NCBI GenBank assembly: GCA_012729815.1
Contig: JAAYCJ010000321.1
Location: 1-42,200 of the forward strand
Reading direction: 5' to 3'
Origin: Phycisphaerae bacterium
Lineage (GTDB): Bacteria; Planctomycetota; Phycisphaerae; JAAYCJ01
DNA length: 42,200 nt
The notes below the pieces were generated by a model. The model was not told where the DNA came from, did not search any database, and saw only the letters and a program-made list of their open reading frames with translations. This document shows, one piece after another, positions 22,282-30,488 of this stretch (positions are counted from its first letter, which is position 1; each line of letters begins with the position of its first letter). The position numbers and the translations under genes were made by a program.

Positions 22282-23063
22282 TCTCGGATTTCGAATTTCG
22301 AATTTCGGATTTGCGGAAGACCCGCCAACGTCGGCTGGTAATTCGACCGACTGAGACGCCCATTGATGCCATCCGTGGCCACTTTCCCTCACGGCGCTCA
22401 TCCACCCGCGTTTCAAATCCGAAATCCTTCACCCTGATCGAACTCCTGGTGGTCGTCGCCATCATCGCCGTACTGGTGGCCATTCTGCTTCCGGCCCTGG
22501 CCCAGGCACGCGATGCGGCCAAGACCATCCAGTGCAAAAACAACCTGCGCCAGTTGGGGCTGGCGATGGTGGTGTACCAGCAGGATTTCAAGTACGTTCC
22601 GTACTTCTTCGGTTCGTTGACCGACCCGGACAAGTGGGCGGATCGCTACATTGCGGATCGGAAACTCGTGGTCTGCCCGGCCGACCCGTGGGGCGGATTC
22701 GAGCCCTACAACGGCGGCTCGTGGATCGATCCCAAGTACAACTACTTCGAACAGCGATGGAGTTGGGACGCTCCATGCTCATACTGGAACTTACTGAACC
22801 ATCAGGCGAACTGGATGGGGAACTGGGGTGCGGCCTACGCCCTGATGATCGAATACAGCGGCAGCGCAAGCGGCGCCAACGGGCTGGATGTCGGCCAGGA
22901 GTGCACGTATATCCGCTGCATGAACTACGATACGATTCGCCACTCAAACCTCACATCGATCCACCTGGCCCCATCCGGCCGGGTTGCGGAATACCGCACA
23001 TCCAACTCGGACCCCTACTGGCAGTGGGACTGGCCCGAGTGGTATCGCATGGACCTCTACTGA
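22278..23063 (+). CDS. Prepilin-like protein with type IV/II N-terminal methylation motif
   Basis: 261 residues. The ATG at 22278 overlaps the lacI stop (ATGA). A 50-residue leader, far longer than usual, precedes the prepilin signature [45 protein letters not shown], with Phe at +1 and the conserved Glu at +5 (E55); the residue before the cleavage point is Ser rather than Gly. After the long hydrophobic helix comes a globular domain with Trp/Tyr-rich sequence ([24 protein letters not shown]) and several Cys. Such G-type prepilin-like proteins occur in large numbers in Planctomycetes and Lentisphaerae, commonly near sugar-degrading genes; their roles are unclear (pseudopilin or surface glycan handling). 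Part of the leader derives from CGRATTT repeats. Confidence 0.8.
   Translation: MISDFEFRISDLRKTRQRRLVIRPTETPIDAIRGHFPSRRSSTRVSNPKSFTLIELLVVVAIIAVLVAILLPALAQARDAAKTIQCKNNLRQLGLAMVVYQQDFKYVPYFFGSLTDPDKWADRYIADRKLVVCPADPWGGFEPYNGGSWIDPKYNYFEQRWSWDAPCSYWNLLNHQANWMGNWGAAYALMIEYSGSASGANGLDVGQECTYIRCMNYDTIRHSNLTSIHLAPSGRVAEYRTSNSDPYWQWDWPEWYRMDLY
22285..22312 (+). repeat. Tandem 7-mer CG(G/A)ATTT, four copies
   Basis: CGGATTT, CGAATTT, CGAATTT, CGGATTT in a row, coding for part of the prepilin-like leader. The last copy plus flanks (ATTTCGGATTTG, 22302-22313) recurs as a perfect inverted copy at 22414-22425. Confidence 0.85.
22414..22425 (-). repeat. Inverted copy of the CGGATTT repeat
   Basis: CAAATCCGAAAT is the exact reverse complement of 22302-22313; the two arms enclose 100 bp that code only for the non-conserved leader of the prepilin-like protein. 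Confidence 0.8.
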
Positions 23064-23087
23064 CCAACACGTTCCTGGAGACAAAAA

Positions 23088-25394
23088 GTGCCTAACCACA
23101 GCCCCCGTCAAAGCCATGGTACGCGATCACCCATCCTGCTTCTGGCCTGCTTCGTCCTGAGCGCCGGCGCCGTCGGCCGCGCGGGTCCGCCAGCGCCGTG
23201 GGTCGAGGAGCGTTTCGACGACCTGGTCGTCGGCAACCTGCTCAACCAGAGCTCGCGTGCCAGCGAACTGCCCAACTGGGGACGGTGGGCTTGCGAGAGT
23301 TGGAATCCTCAGAGCCACCTGATCGTCGAAGGCGTCTCGGCTGGGTCCGACGGCAAGAGCGTCGAGGTCCGGACGGTCAACGGCTATCACAACCGCATCG
23401 CCCTCGAGACCCAGTTCGGCGGCGTGATCCGATGCCGGTTCGACTGGCAGCCGCGCCAGGGCCAGTGGACCTTCGCCGGATTCAAACGGCCCGACGCCGG
23501 CTGGGATGAATACCAGGCCGCGATCATGCTCCAGCCGCCCAAGGACGGCGGCCACGTCTTCACCTGGAAAGGCCGCGAACGCATCCAGATCGATACCGCA
23601 CCCATGCAACCCGGCGACGGAACCAGCGCCGGACCGTGGTACGCCGTCGAAATGACCGTGCATCCGCGGGCGGTCGAGGGCCAACCGGGCACCTACTCCG
23701 TCAAGATCACCGGCCCTGACGGCACGATCGCCGAAGCCGGACCCCTCGAATTCTCCCACGCCGCCGACCAGGCGGTCGAAACGTTCGAAATCCGCAGCAT
23801 CAAATGGTCCGAGCCCGAAGGCGAGGTCAACGGCTACTTCGACAACCTCGTGATCGAGCCCGAACCATCCGCGCCGCGGATCTCGATCGCCTGCGAGAAG
23901 TGGGGCCACGTCTACCACAAGGGCAAGCCCATCGCCCTTCAGCCGACGATCCTCGCCGGAACGCAAGCCGCCGCCGGACCCGCGGCGCTCACCGTCTTCG
24001 ACCCTTACGACCAGGTCATCTTCGAACAGACCGAAACGCGAACGGTCGAAGCGAACGGCATCGACGCCACGCCGGTCACCATCCCGGCTGAGAAGCTCGA
24101 GCGGTACGGCCTGTATCGTGTCCGCCTGACCTTCGGCGAGGGCGACCAAGCCGTCTCGGCCAAGACCACGTTCCTGGTCGTCGAACCGCCCGATCCGAGC
24201 ATTTCCAGTTTCGACTCGCCGTTTGGGGCGTTCCACTACCCTCAAGTCGGCGAGGATGGCAAGTGGGATCTCGTGGTCGATCAGATGTACGACATCGGCG
24301 TCCGCTGGCTGCGCCTCAATTTCCACTGGCACAGCGTCGAACCCGAAAAGGGCAAGCTCGACTGGGGCGTCATGGGCAAGTTCGCCGATTGCGCCCTGGC
24401 CCACGACATGCATGTGATGGCTGAGGTGGCGAACACGCCCAAATGGGCCAGCACCGCCGCCGACGACGAGCGGATCGGCGCCATCGACACCGGCGCCGGA
24501 TGGATGTCCGTCGCGCCGCGCGATTTCGCCGACTGGGAGAACTTCTGCCGCAAGACCGCCGAGCGTTTCGGCGGCAAGGTCAAGTACTTCGAGGTCTGGA
24601 ACGAGCCCGGCGCGCCGCTGGACTACAAGAACTTCAACGGCTTCTACCGCGACTCATCCGACAACTTCATCAAGCTGATCCAGACCGCCCGGCAGGCCGT
24701 CCGGTCCGTCGTGCCCGATGCCCAACTCGTCTCCAGCGGCTATCGCTGCGTCGACATCGGGCCGCACTTCGACCACTTCGTCGAGCGGGTGCTGGCCGGC
24801 GCCGCTGACGACATCGACGTGTTCGCCTTCCACGGCGGCGGCCACGGCGGCAACGCGACCAAGTACCACGACGTCCGCATCCTTCTCAAACAATACGGCC
24901 GCGACATCCCCATCTGGGACACCGAAGGCCCGGGCCTCTCTCGCGACACGTACAACACGGTCACCGGCTACATCGAGGAGTGGGCCAGAGGCGTCGAGAA
25001 GATGTTCGGCTTCATCTACGTGCTCCCTCGCTACGGCAGTTCGAATCTGGTCAATCCCGACTACACCCCGTCGATCGGCACCGCCGCCTTCGCCACGATG
25101 ACCCGATTCCTGGCCGGGGCCGAGATGGAAGGCCCGCTGCGGCCCGGTCCCGCCGTTCGCGCCTATTCGCTGCGAAAGGGCGACACGCGGATCATCGCCG
25201 CCTGGTCCGAAGCGGGCGAGGAACGAGTCGGGCACTTCTACAACGCCAAAGAGACCTTCGACTGGCAAGGCAACCCCGGACCGCAGGTCGAACCCGGCGG
25301 CTACGCCGTCAACCAGGTCTCCGTTCCCGAAAGTCCGATCTACATCTTCTGTCCGCTCGACCTGGGCCTGCCCGAACCGAAGGAGCAGGAATAG
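23088..25394 (+). CDS. Secreted clan GH-A glycoside hydrolase, GH39-like
   Basis: 768 residues, GTG start at 23088 with GGAG 7 nt upstream. The N-terminus has a signal-like stretch (SPILLLACFVLSAGAVGRA). Residues 35-265 look like a beta-sandwich of the concanavalin/LamG type (VEVRTVNGYHNRIALETQFGG, EVNGYFDNLVIEPEP); an Ig-like segment follows to about 365. The (beta/alpha)8 barrel begins near FDSPFGAFHYPQVGEDG and carries the acid/base E506 in YFEVWNEPGAP and a likely nucleophile E613 in IPIWDTEGPGLS. This order and the WNEP motif resemble GH39 (beta-xylosidase, alpha-iduronidase) and nearby clan-A families. Substrate unknown; the sialate/acetyl esterase immediately downstream implies an acetylated glycan. 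Member of the lacI operon. Confidence 0.78.
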   Translation: MPNHSPRQSHGTRSPILLLACFVLSAGAVGRAGPPAPWVEERFDDLVVGNLLNQSSRASELPNWGRWACESWNPQSHLIVEGVSAGSDGKSVEVRTVNGYHNRIALETQFGGVIRCRFDWQPRQGQWTFAGFKRPDAGWDEYQAAIMLQPPKDGGHVFTWKGRERIQIDTAPMQPGDGTSAGPWYAVEMTVHPRAVEGQPGTYSVKITGPDGTIAEAGPLEFSHAADQAVETFEIRSIKWSEPEGEVNGYFDNLVIEPEPSAPRISIACEKWGHVYHKGKPIALQPTILAGTQAAAGPAALTVFDPYDQVIFEQTETRTVEANGIDATPVTIPAEKLERYGLYRVRLTFGEGDQAVSAKTTFLVVEPPDPSISSFDSPFGAFHYPQVGEDGKWDLVVDQMYDIGVRWLRLNFHWHSVEPEKGKLDWGVMGKFADCALAHDMHVMAEVANTPKWASTAADDERIGAIDTGAGWMSVAPRDFADWENFCRKTAERFGGKVKYFEVWNEPGAPLDYKNFNGFYRDSSDNFIKLIQTARQAVRSVVPDAQLVSSGYRCVDIGPHFDHFVERVLAGAADDIDVFAFHGGGHGGNATKYHDVRILLKQYGRDIPIWDTEGPGLSRDTYNTVTGYIEEWARGVEKMFGFIYVLPRYGSSNLVNPDYTPSIGTAAFATMTRFLAGAEMEGPLRPGPAVRAYSLRKGDTRIIAAWSEAGEERVGHFYNAKETFDWQGNPGPQVEPGGYAVNQVSVPESPIYIFCPLDLGLPEPKEQE

Positions 25395-25397
25395 CCG

Positions 25398-27026
25398 GTG
25401 ACAGCGACACGCGGCGCATTGGCGATTGCGGCAATCGCGCTGGCGGCCTCGACCGCCGCAGCCGATCTGCGGGTCGCCGCCGTCTTCGACGACCACATGG
25501 TCCTCCAGCAGCAGATGCCCGTCCCCGTCTGGGGATGGGCCGACCCGGGCCAGAGCGTCACCGTCTCATTCGCCAGGTCTGAAGTCCAGGCCGTCGCCGA
25601 CGAAGCCGGACGATGGCGGGTGAACCTCTCGGCGATGCCCGCCTCCGCCGAGCCGCAAGACCTCACCGTCGTCAGCGGCGGACGGAAGCTCGTTTGCCGC
25701 GACGTCCTGGTCGGCGAAGTCTGGCTGGCCGCCGGTCAGTCCAACATGGATTGGCCCGTCTCCGAGTGCCTCAACGCCGAAGCCGAGATCGCCTCCGCTG
25801 ATCATCCGCGGATCCGCTACCTCAAGATTCCCCACCGCATCGCCGGAGTACCACTCGACGACCTCGACTTCTCATCCGCCTCGGCGGAGACGACCACCGC
25901 GCCCGCTGCGCCCAAATGGCGGGTCTGCTCGCCCGCGACCGTCGGCAGCTTCGACGGCGTCGGCTACTTCTTCGCTCGGTTTCTCCACCGCGAGCTGGAT
26001 GTGCCCGTCGGCGTCATCAACGTCGCGTGGGGCGGCACGCACATCAACGGCTTTATCCCGCTGGCCGGCTACGAAGCCGAACCGGGTTTGTCCAACGAGT
26101 TGAACTGGTTCCGCGAAACCAAGGCCGAGTACCGTCAAGCCCGCGACCACTACGTCGCCGCGATGGACCGCTGGCTCACCGAAGCCAAGTCCAACCGCGC
26201 CGCCGGCCGGCCCGTGCCCGATCCGCTGCCACTCGCGTGGCCCGCCGATCCGATCGCCGCCAACCGCCACCTGCCCACCGCCCTCTGCAACGCGATGATC
26301 CACCCCCTCGTCCCAGCCGCGCGCCGCGGCGCGATCTGGTACCAGGGCGAGATGAACCTGATCGACGGCCTGTTCTACTTCGTCCGCATGAAGGGCCTGA
26401 TCGCGGGCCTGCGAGCGGTCTGGAACCAGCCGGACATGCCGTTCTATTACGTCCAGATCGCACCCGGCGCCGACTCGATGCCCTGGCGGCTGCCGCTGCT
26501 GTGGGAGGCCCAAGCCAAGGTCATGACCGAAGTGCCACATACCGGCATGGCCGCCACGATGGACATCGGCGATCTCGACAGCGTCCATCCTCGTAACAAG
26601 CAGGACGTCGGCCGCCGGCTTGGCCTCTGGGCTCTGGCCCGAACCTACGGCCGCGAGAACCTCGTCTGCTGCGGCCCGATCTACGATTCGATGACCATCG
26701 AAGGCGATCGCATCCGCCTGCGATTCCGCCATACCGGCTCGGGCCTCGCCTCGCGCGACGGTCAGCCGCTCTCATGGTTCACCATCGCCGGCCCCGACAA
26801 CAGCTTCGTCTCCGCCCAAGCCGAAATCGACGGCCACACCGTCATCGTCCGGCACAAGGACATCGCGAATCCCACCGCCGTCCGCTTCGCCTGGCACACC
26901 CAAGCCCAACCCAACCTCATCAATAAAGAAGGCCTTCCCGCGATCCCCTTCCGCACCGACTCGCCGCCGCTCGAGTCGTTCTATCACTGGCGCGGACCTG
27001 CCAGCCCCTGCACACCCGAAGACTAA
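25398..27026 (+). CDS. Sialate O-acetylesterase-like carbohydrate esterase
   Basis: 542 residues, GTG start only 3 nt after the preceding stop, with AAGGAG in the end of that gene. The signal peptide MTATRGALAIAAIALAASTAAA points to export. ADLRVAAVFDDHMVLQQQMPVPVWGWADPG is the family's N-terminal beta-domain signature. The catalytic Ser is in WLAAGQSNMDWPV (S115), with the Asp-x-x-His pair in DLDSVHPRNK (D394, H397). INVAWGGTHINGF and GAIWYQGEMNLID are further SGNH-like blocks (Gly and oxyanion residues). It removes acetyl groups from sugars, sialic acid in vertebrate members but often xylan or other acetylated polysaccharides in bacteria. Last gene of the lacI operon; pairs with the GH39-like hydrolase. 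Confidence 0.92.
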   Translation: MTATRGALAIAAIALAASTAAADLRVAAVFDDHMVLQQQMPVPVWGWADPGQSVTVSFARSEVQAVADEAGRWRVNLSAMPASAEPQDLTVVSGGRKLVCRDVLVGEVWLAAGQSNMDWPVSECLNAEAEIASADHPRIRYLKIPHRIAGVPLDDLDFSSASAETTTAPAAPKWRVCSPATVGSFDGVGYFFARFLHRELDVPVGVINVAWGGTHINGFIPLAGYEAEPGLSNELNWFRETKAEYRQARDHYVAAMDRWLTEAKSNRAAGRPVPDPLPLAWPADPIAANRHLPTALCNAMIHPLVPAARRGAIWYQGEMNLIDGLFYFVRMKGLIAGLRAVWNQPDMPFYYVQIAPGADSMPWRLPLLWEAQAKVMTEVPHTGMAATMDIGDLDSVHPRNKQDVGRRLGLWALARTYGRENLVCCGPIYDSMTIEGDRIRLRFRHTGSGLASRDGQPLSWFTIAGPDNSFVSAQAEIDGHTVIVRHKDIANPTAVRFAWHTQAQPNLINKEGLPAIPFRTDSPPLESFYHWRGPASPCTPED

Positions 27027-27143
27027 CCTCCCTCCGGTTCCGCTTGTTAGGGTCAGAAGCGCGGCTGCGTGGTTTGAGATGGTCGGAGACATCGTTCGGA
27101 CCACGGGCGGCGGGCGGCCGGACAGTACGTCGCGCGGCGGCCC

Positions 27144-28349
27144 TCAGCCGCTCACCCGATCCGCCTGCCCTGGCGAAACGGCCTCCGTCAGAGGCCGGCT
27201 GCCGGACGCGTGCGCCACCGGTTCGCAGACCTTCTCCCCGCCCGGCCGCCGCAGCGAGCGATAGATCGCCAGAACCTGTGAGGCCACGTCGTCCCAGTTG
27301 TAGTGCCGGCGGATGCTCTCGATCTGGCGGGCCTGCAGATCGGCGGTCAGCGGGCCCAGGTCGAGCCAGTGGCGAAGCCGATGCTCCATCTCGTCCTCGT
27401 CGCCCGGCCGAAAGTACCGGTCGGGCGAAAGCCCGATCTCGCGGTGGCCGGGAATGTCGCTGACCACCGCCGACAGCCCCGCCCCAAGCGCCTCGAGCAA
27501 CGCGATGGGCAGCCCCTCGTAGTAGCTCGGCAGCACGAAGAGACCCGCGTGCGAGTACAGCTCGCGCAGCGGCTGGCCCGTTACGTAGCCGGTCAGCACC
27601 ACGTTTCGGCAGTTGGCGACCTCGGCCTTGAGGCCTCGGCTGTAGGCCGTCTCGTGATCGGCGTCGCCCGCAATAACCAGCTTCCAGTCGGTCTGCAGCC
27701 GCGAAAACGCCCGCACCAGATGATGCAGGCCCTTTTCGGGCACGAACCGCGCCACCGCCAGCACGTACCGTTCCGGCTGCACCCCGAACCGCTGAAGGTG
27801 AGCCCCTTCGCGGACGCGATCGAGAATCTGAACGCCGTTGCAGATCAGGTGCGCCTCGCGGGCGAAACGAGCGCGGATATGGTCGCGGATCGACGACGAA
27901 ATCGCAATGATCTCATTGGCGTGCCGGCAACCGCACCGTTCGCCCAGCTTGAGCATCAGCTTGGCCATCGGGCCCCACTTGGCCCGCTGATAGTCCGGCC
28001 CGTGGTGTGTCATCACGACCCGAAGGCCCGTCGCCCTCGCCAGCGGCACCAGCATCGACGGCCCGATCGAATGGACGTGCAGGATGTCCGGCCGTCTGGT
28101 CCGGGCCAGAATCGTCGCCAGCGTCGAGTGGCAGATCGCCTCCAGGCTCTTGCTCGCCGGGCAAGACAGATTCACGAACCCCACCCCCTGCCACTCCCGG
28201 CGGTACGGGCGCGACAGGTACGGCTTGCGCGTGAACACGGTCACCTCGACGCCCATCCGCACGAGGCGCGGGTAGAGATGCTGACAGTGGCTCTCGACCC
28301 CGCCGGGCACGTCGGGAAAGCCTCTGGTACCGATCACTGCAATTTTCAT
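27144..28349 (-). CDS. GT4-family glycosyltransferase
   Basis: 401 residues from ATG 28349 (AAGGA 6 nt upstream; one base after the stop of the preceding methyltransferase). GT-B fold: MKIAVIGTRGFPDVPGGVESHCQHLYPRL is the glycine-rich N-terminal loop that binds the acceptor side, DILHVHSIGPSMLVPLA follows, and the donor-binding C-terminal domain has VLAVARFVPEKGLHHLVRAF and LPSYYEGLPIALLEALGAGLSAVVSDIPGHREI with the EX7E pair. Retaining transferase using a nucleotide sugar; sugar not predictable. The last 30 residues are low-complexity. Final gene of the polysaccharide operon; probably adds a later sugar of the repeat unit. Confidence 0.92.
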   Translation of the reverse strand: MKIAVIGTRGFPDVPGGVESHCQHLYPRLVRMGVEVTVFTRKPYLSRPYRREWQGVGFVNLSCPASKSLEAICHSTLATILARTRRPDILHVHSIGPSMLVPLARATGLRVVMTHHGPDYQRAKWGPMAKLMLKLGERCGCRHANEIIAISSSIRDHIRARFAREAHLICNGVQILDRVREGAHLQRFGVQPERYVLAVARFVPEKGLHHLVRAFSRLQTDWKLVIAGDADHETAYSRGLKAEVANCRNVVLTGYVTGQPLRELYSHAGLFVLPSYYEGLPIALLEALGAGLSAVVSDIPGHREIGLSPDRYFRPGDEDEMEHRLRHWLDLGPLTADLQARQIESIRRHYNWDDVASQVLAIYRSLRRPGGEKVCEPVAHASGSRPLTEAVSPGQADRVSG

Positions 28350-28350
28350 C

Positions 28351-29265
28351 TCAATCCTTTGCCGCAAAGAGGGAGAACGATTTGACGCCCAGCTCGTCTT
28401 CCGGAAACGACCGGAACCGGGACGCCAGATGGGGGCGGGTGCGCCGCACGTAGTCGCCGTCCATAATCTGGGAAGGAACCGTTCGCACGTCCCGAAAATC
28501 CAACTCGTTCATGATGCGGGCATAGTCGCTCATCAGCAGGCGGTTCGGCGAGCCCGTGAACCGCAGCAGCTTCCAGACCGGCTCCGAATAACGCAGGTGG
28601 TTCAACGGGTCGGTCGTTCGGAGAAACGACGTGTGCGCGCCGGCGTCCACCTTGTGAAGCATCATGGCCCCGGCGGCCAGCTTGTCGCGGAACCGGGCGA
28701 ACGACGCCCGTACGTCGTCAAAATGCTCCAAAACCGCTTGGCTGACAAACAGGTCGAAACCGCCGTCCGGCAGGCCGTTCAGACTGAACGCCGAATCGTG
28801 AACATAGGCGAACTCGTCCGAAAACCGCCTGTCGGCGAGGCGCTCGCCCACCCGTCGCGCCACCGCCGAACCCGGCAGGTCGTTCAGCCGGTCCAGCAGG
28901 GCCAGGTAAAACTCGCGCGGCGTTTTCGAGATCAACCGGTGCTTGTCCACCGCCGTGTAGCTCTTGGCGCCGTGGGCCAGGACGACCAGCCCCGTTCCCA
29001 GGTCGAACCCCGGTCCGACCTCCAGCACCCGCCGCCCCTCAAACGGCTCCGCGACGCCGGCAAACTTCACCAGCGCCTCACGCCAGCCCTTGACCACGCC
29101 CAACGTGTACTCCACGCTGCGCTCGATCTGCTGGCTGGTAAAGGGACGCGGCGACGTGTAGCCGATCAGACCGCGGCGAACCCGGTTGACCATGCACAGA
29201 CCCAGGCCCGTGACGTGAAGCAAGTGCTGATTCAACTTCCGCGGCGTCAACGGTCGGCTCATCAT
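28351..29265 (-). CDS. SAM-dependent methyltransferase (class I)
   Basis: 304 residues. The SAM-binding motif I is GRRVLEVGPGFDLGTGLVVLAHGAKSYTAVDKHRL (about 78-112), with the acidic residue after motif II in AVDKH; FDLFVSQAVLEHFDDVRASFARFRDKLAAGAMMLHKVDAGAH is the post-I/III part. The N-terminus starts MMSRPLTPRKLNQHLLHVTGLG. Its ATG (29265) overlaps the TGA of the upstream GT4 gene (ATGA); a second ATG at 29262 is possible. It lies between two GT4 genes of the polysaccharide operon and therefore most likely methylates a sugar of the repeat unit. It is not closely alike to FkbM-type enzymes that use a different signature. Confidence 0.88.
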   Translation of the reverse strand: MMSRPLTPRKLNQHLLHVTGLGLCMVNRVRRGLIGYTSPRPFTSQQIERSVEYTLGVVKGWREALVKFAGVAEPFEGRRVLEVGPGFDLGTGLVVLAHGAKSYTAVDKHRLISKTPREFYLALLDRLNDLPGSAVARRVGERLADRRFSDEFAYVHDSAFSLNGLPDGGFDLFVSQAVLEHFDDVRASFARFRDKLAAGAMMLHKVDAGAHTSFLRTTDPLNHLRYSEPVWKLLRFTGSPNRLLMSDYARIMNELDFRDVRTVPSQIMDGDYVRRTRPHLASRFRSFPEDELGVKSFSLFAAKD

Positions 29266-30482
29266 CTGCCTTTCCCAGTTCGTTCGTAAATCTCGATCAA
29301 CCGATGGTAGTGCCGATCCGGGCTGAGATCAACCTCAACCAGTCGCCTCGCCGTTTTGCCCATTCTAGCACACGCGCCCGGGTGGTCAAGCATAAACCGC
29401 ATCCGGGCCTGGAGTTCCGCGACGTCGCCGGGCGCAAAAGTCAGCCCCGTTTCCCCGTCGCGAACCAGTTCCGGAATCCCGCCGATCGCCGCCGCCACCA
29501 CCGGCTTGCCCATCGCGAACGACTCGACCACCGCCAGCGGGTTGTTCTCGTACCACTCCGAAGGCAGCACCGTAAACTGGGCCCGGGCCACCCGCTCCCG
29601 CAGCCCCACCCCGTTCATGTGCCCCCAGAACCGTATGTGGCCCAAAGAGTAACGGCGCACCCGAGCCTCCAGTTCCGCCCGTCCCGGACCGTCGCCCACC
29701 AGGTCCAACTCGACCGACATGTCCCGCACCGCCTCGATCAACGCACCCACACCCTTCTCCGGCGAAAGCCGCCCGAAATAGACGATCCGGCCCGATTCGC
29801 CCGCGCTCGGCTCGAACTCGCCCGCGTCGGTGAAATTCGGCAAATACTCAATCGGCCGATCGAACCCCATCTCCCGCAGCTTTTCGATCAAAAACCGGCT
29901 CGGCGAAATGAACCGATCCACCAGCCGGTAGACGCCCAACAGCCGGTGGTGCAGGTACATCTCCATCGTGCTCAACAGGCTCTTGACCCGCGAACCCTTG
30001 GTGCACCCGGTCAGCACGCACTGATAGTACCGCCCGCCGCGGCAGCGCTCGCACGGCCGCCCGTCGGCCAGCATCGCATAGGAGGCGCAGACAAGCTTGT
30101 AGTCGTGAAGCGTCATGACCGTCGGCACGCCCGCCGCCCGCGCCGCATGTATGATCGACGGCGAAAGCTGATGGGCGATATTGTGAAAGTGCACGACGTC
30201 CGGCCGGACCCGCTCCAGCATCGCCCGGAAACGCCTTTTGGCTTCGAACGAATAGAGGATGCCCGCCGCCGCCCGAAGCGACGCCATCGGCCCCAGCTTG
30301 GCGTGGTAGTCCACCGGCGGAGCGAACAGGTCCTCGTGCGGATACCGCGGATTCTCCGGGCAGTGCATGCCCCAGAAGTCCACCTCGTGCCCGCGCGAGG
30401 CCAGCAGACGGCCGGTCTCCAGAACGACCCGCTCCGCGCCGCCTTTCTGATACACGTATTTGTTGACCTGGAGTACCCGCAT
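29262..30482 (-). CDS. GT4-family glycosyltransferase
   Basis: 406 residues. N-terminal acceptor domain MRVLQVNKYVYQKGGAERVVLETGRLLASRGHEVDFWGM with the Gly-rich loop; DVVHFHNIAHQLSPSIIHAARAAGVPTVMTLHDYKLVC is the usual second block, followed by a Cys-rich insert (CERCRGGRYYQCVLTGCTKGS, about 149-169) common in this subgroup. The donor domain has IVYFGRLSPEKGVGALIEAV and LPSEWYENNPLAVVESFAMGKPVVAAAIGGIPELV, with the EX7E pair. The four Cys of the insert could bind a metal. It begins 6 nt after the Wzy-like gene's stop. It probably builds the exopolysaccharide repeat unit on the cytosolic face. Confidence 0.93.
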   Translation of the reverse strand: MRVLQVNKYVYQKGGAERVVLETGRLLASRGHEVDFWGMHCPENPRYPHEDLFAPPVDYHAKLGPMASLRAAAGILYSFEAKRRFRAMLERVRPDVVHFHNIAHQLSPSIIHAARAAGVPTVMTLHDYKLVCASYAMLADGRPCERCRGGRYYQCVLTGCTKGSRVKSLLSTMEMYLHHRLLGVYRLVDRFISPSRFLIEKLREMGFDRPIEYLPNFTDAGEFEPSAGESGRIVYFGRLSPEKGVGALIEAVRDMSVELDLVGDGPGRAELEARVRRYSLGHIRFWGHMNGVGLRERVARAQFTVLPSEWYENNPLAVVESFAMGKPVVAAAIGGIPELVRDGETGLTFAPGDVAELQARMRFMLDHPGACARMGKTARRLVEVDLSPDRHYHRLIEIYERTGKGR

Positions 30483-30488
30483 GGTCCG

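Noticed and set aside
22285-22425. Insertion sequence with inverted ends.
   Set aside because: Only 100 bp lie between the arms, with no transposase; kept as a repeat element, not called as an IS.
27027-27143. CGTGGT/ACCACG inverted repeat as a terminator between convergent genes.
   Set aside because: The loop is 26 nt, competing pairings exist, and there is no T-run on either strand.
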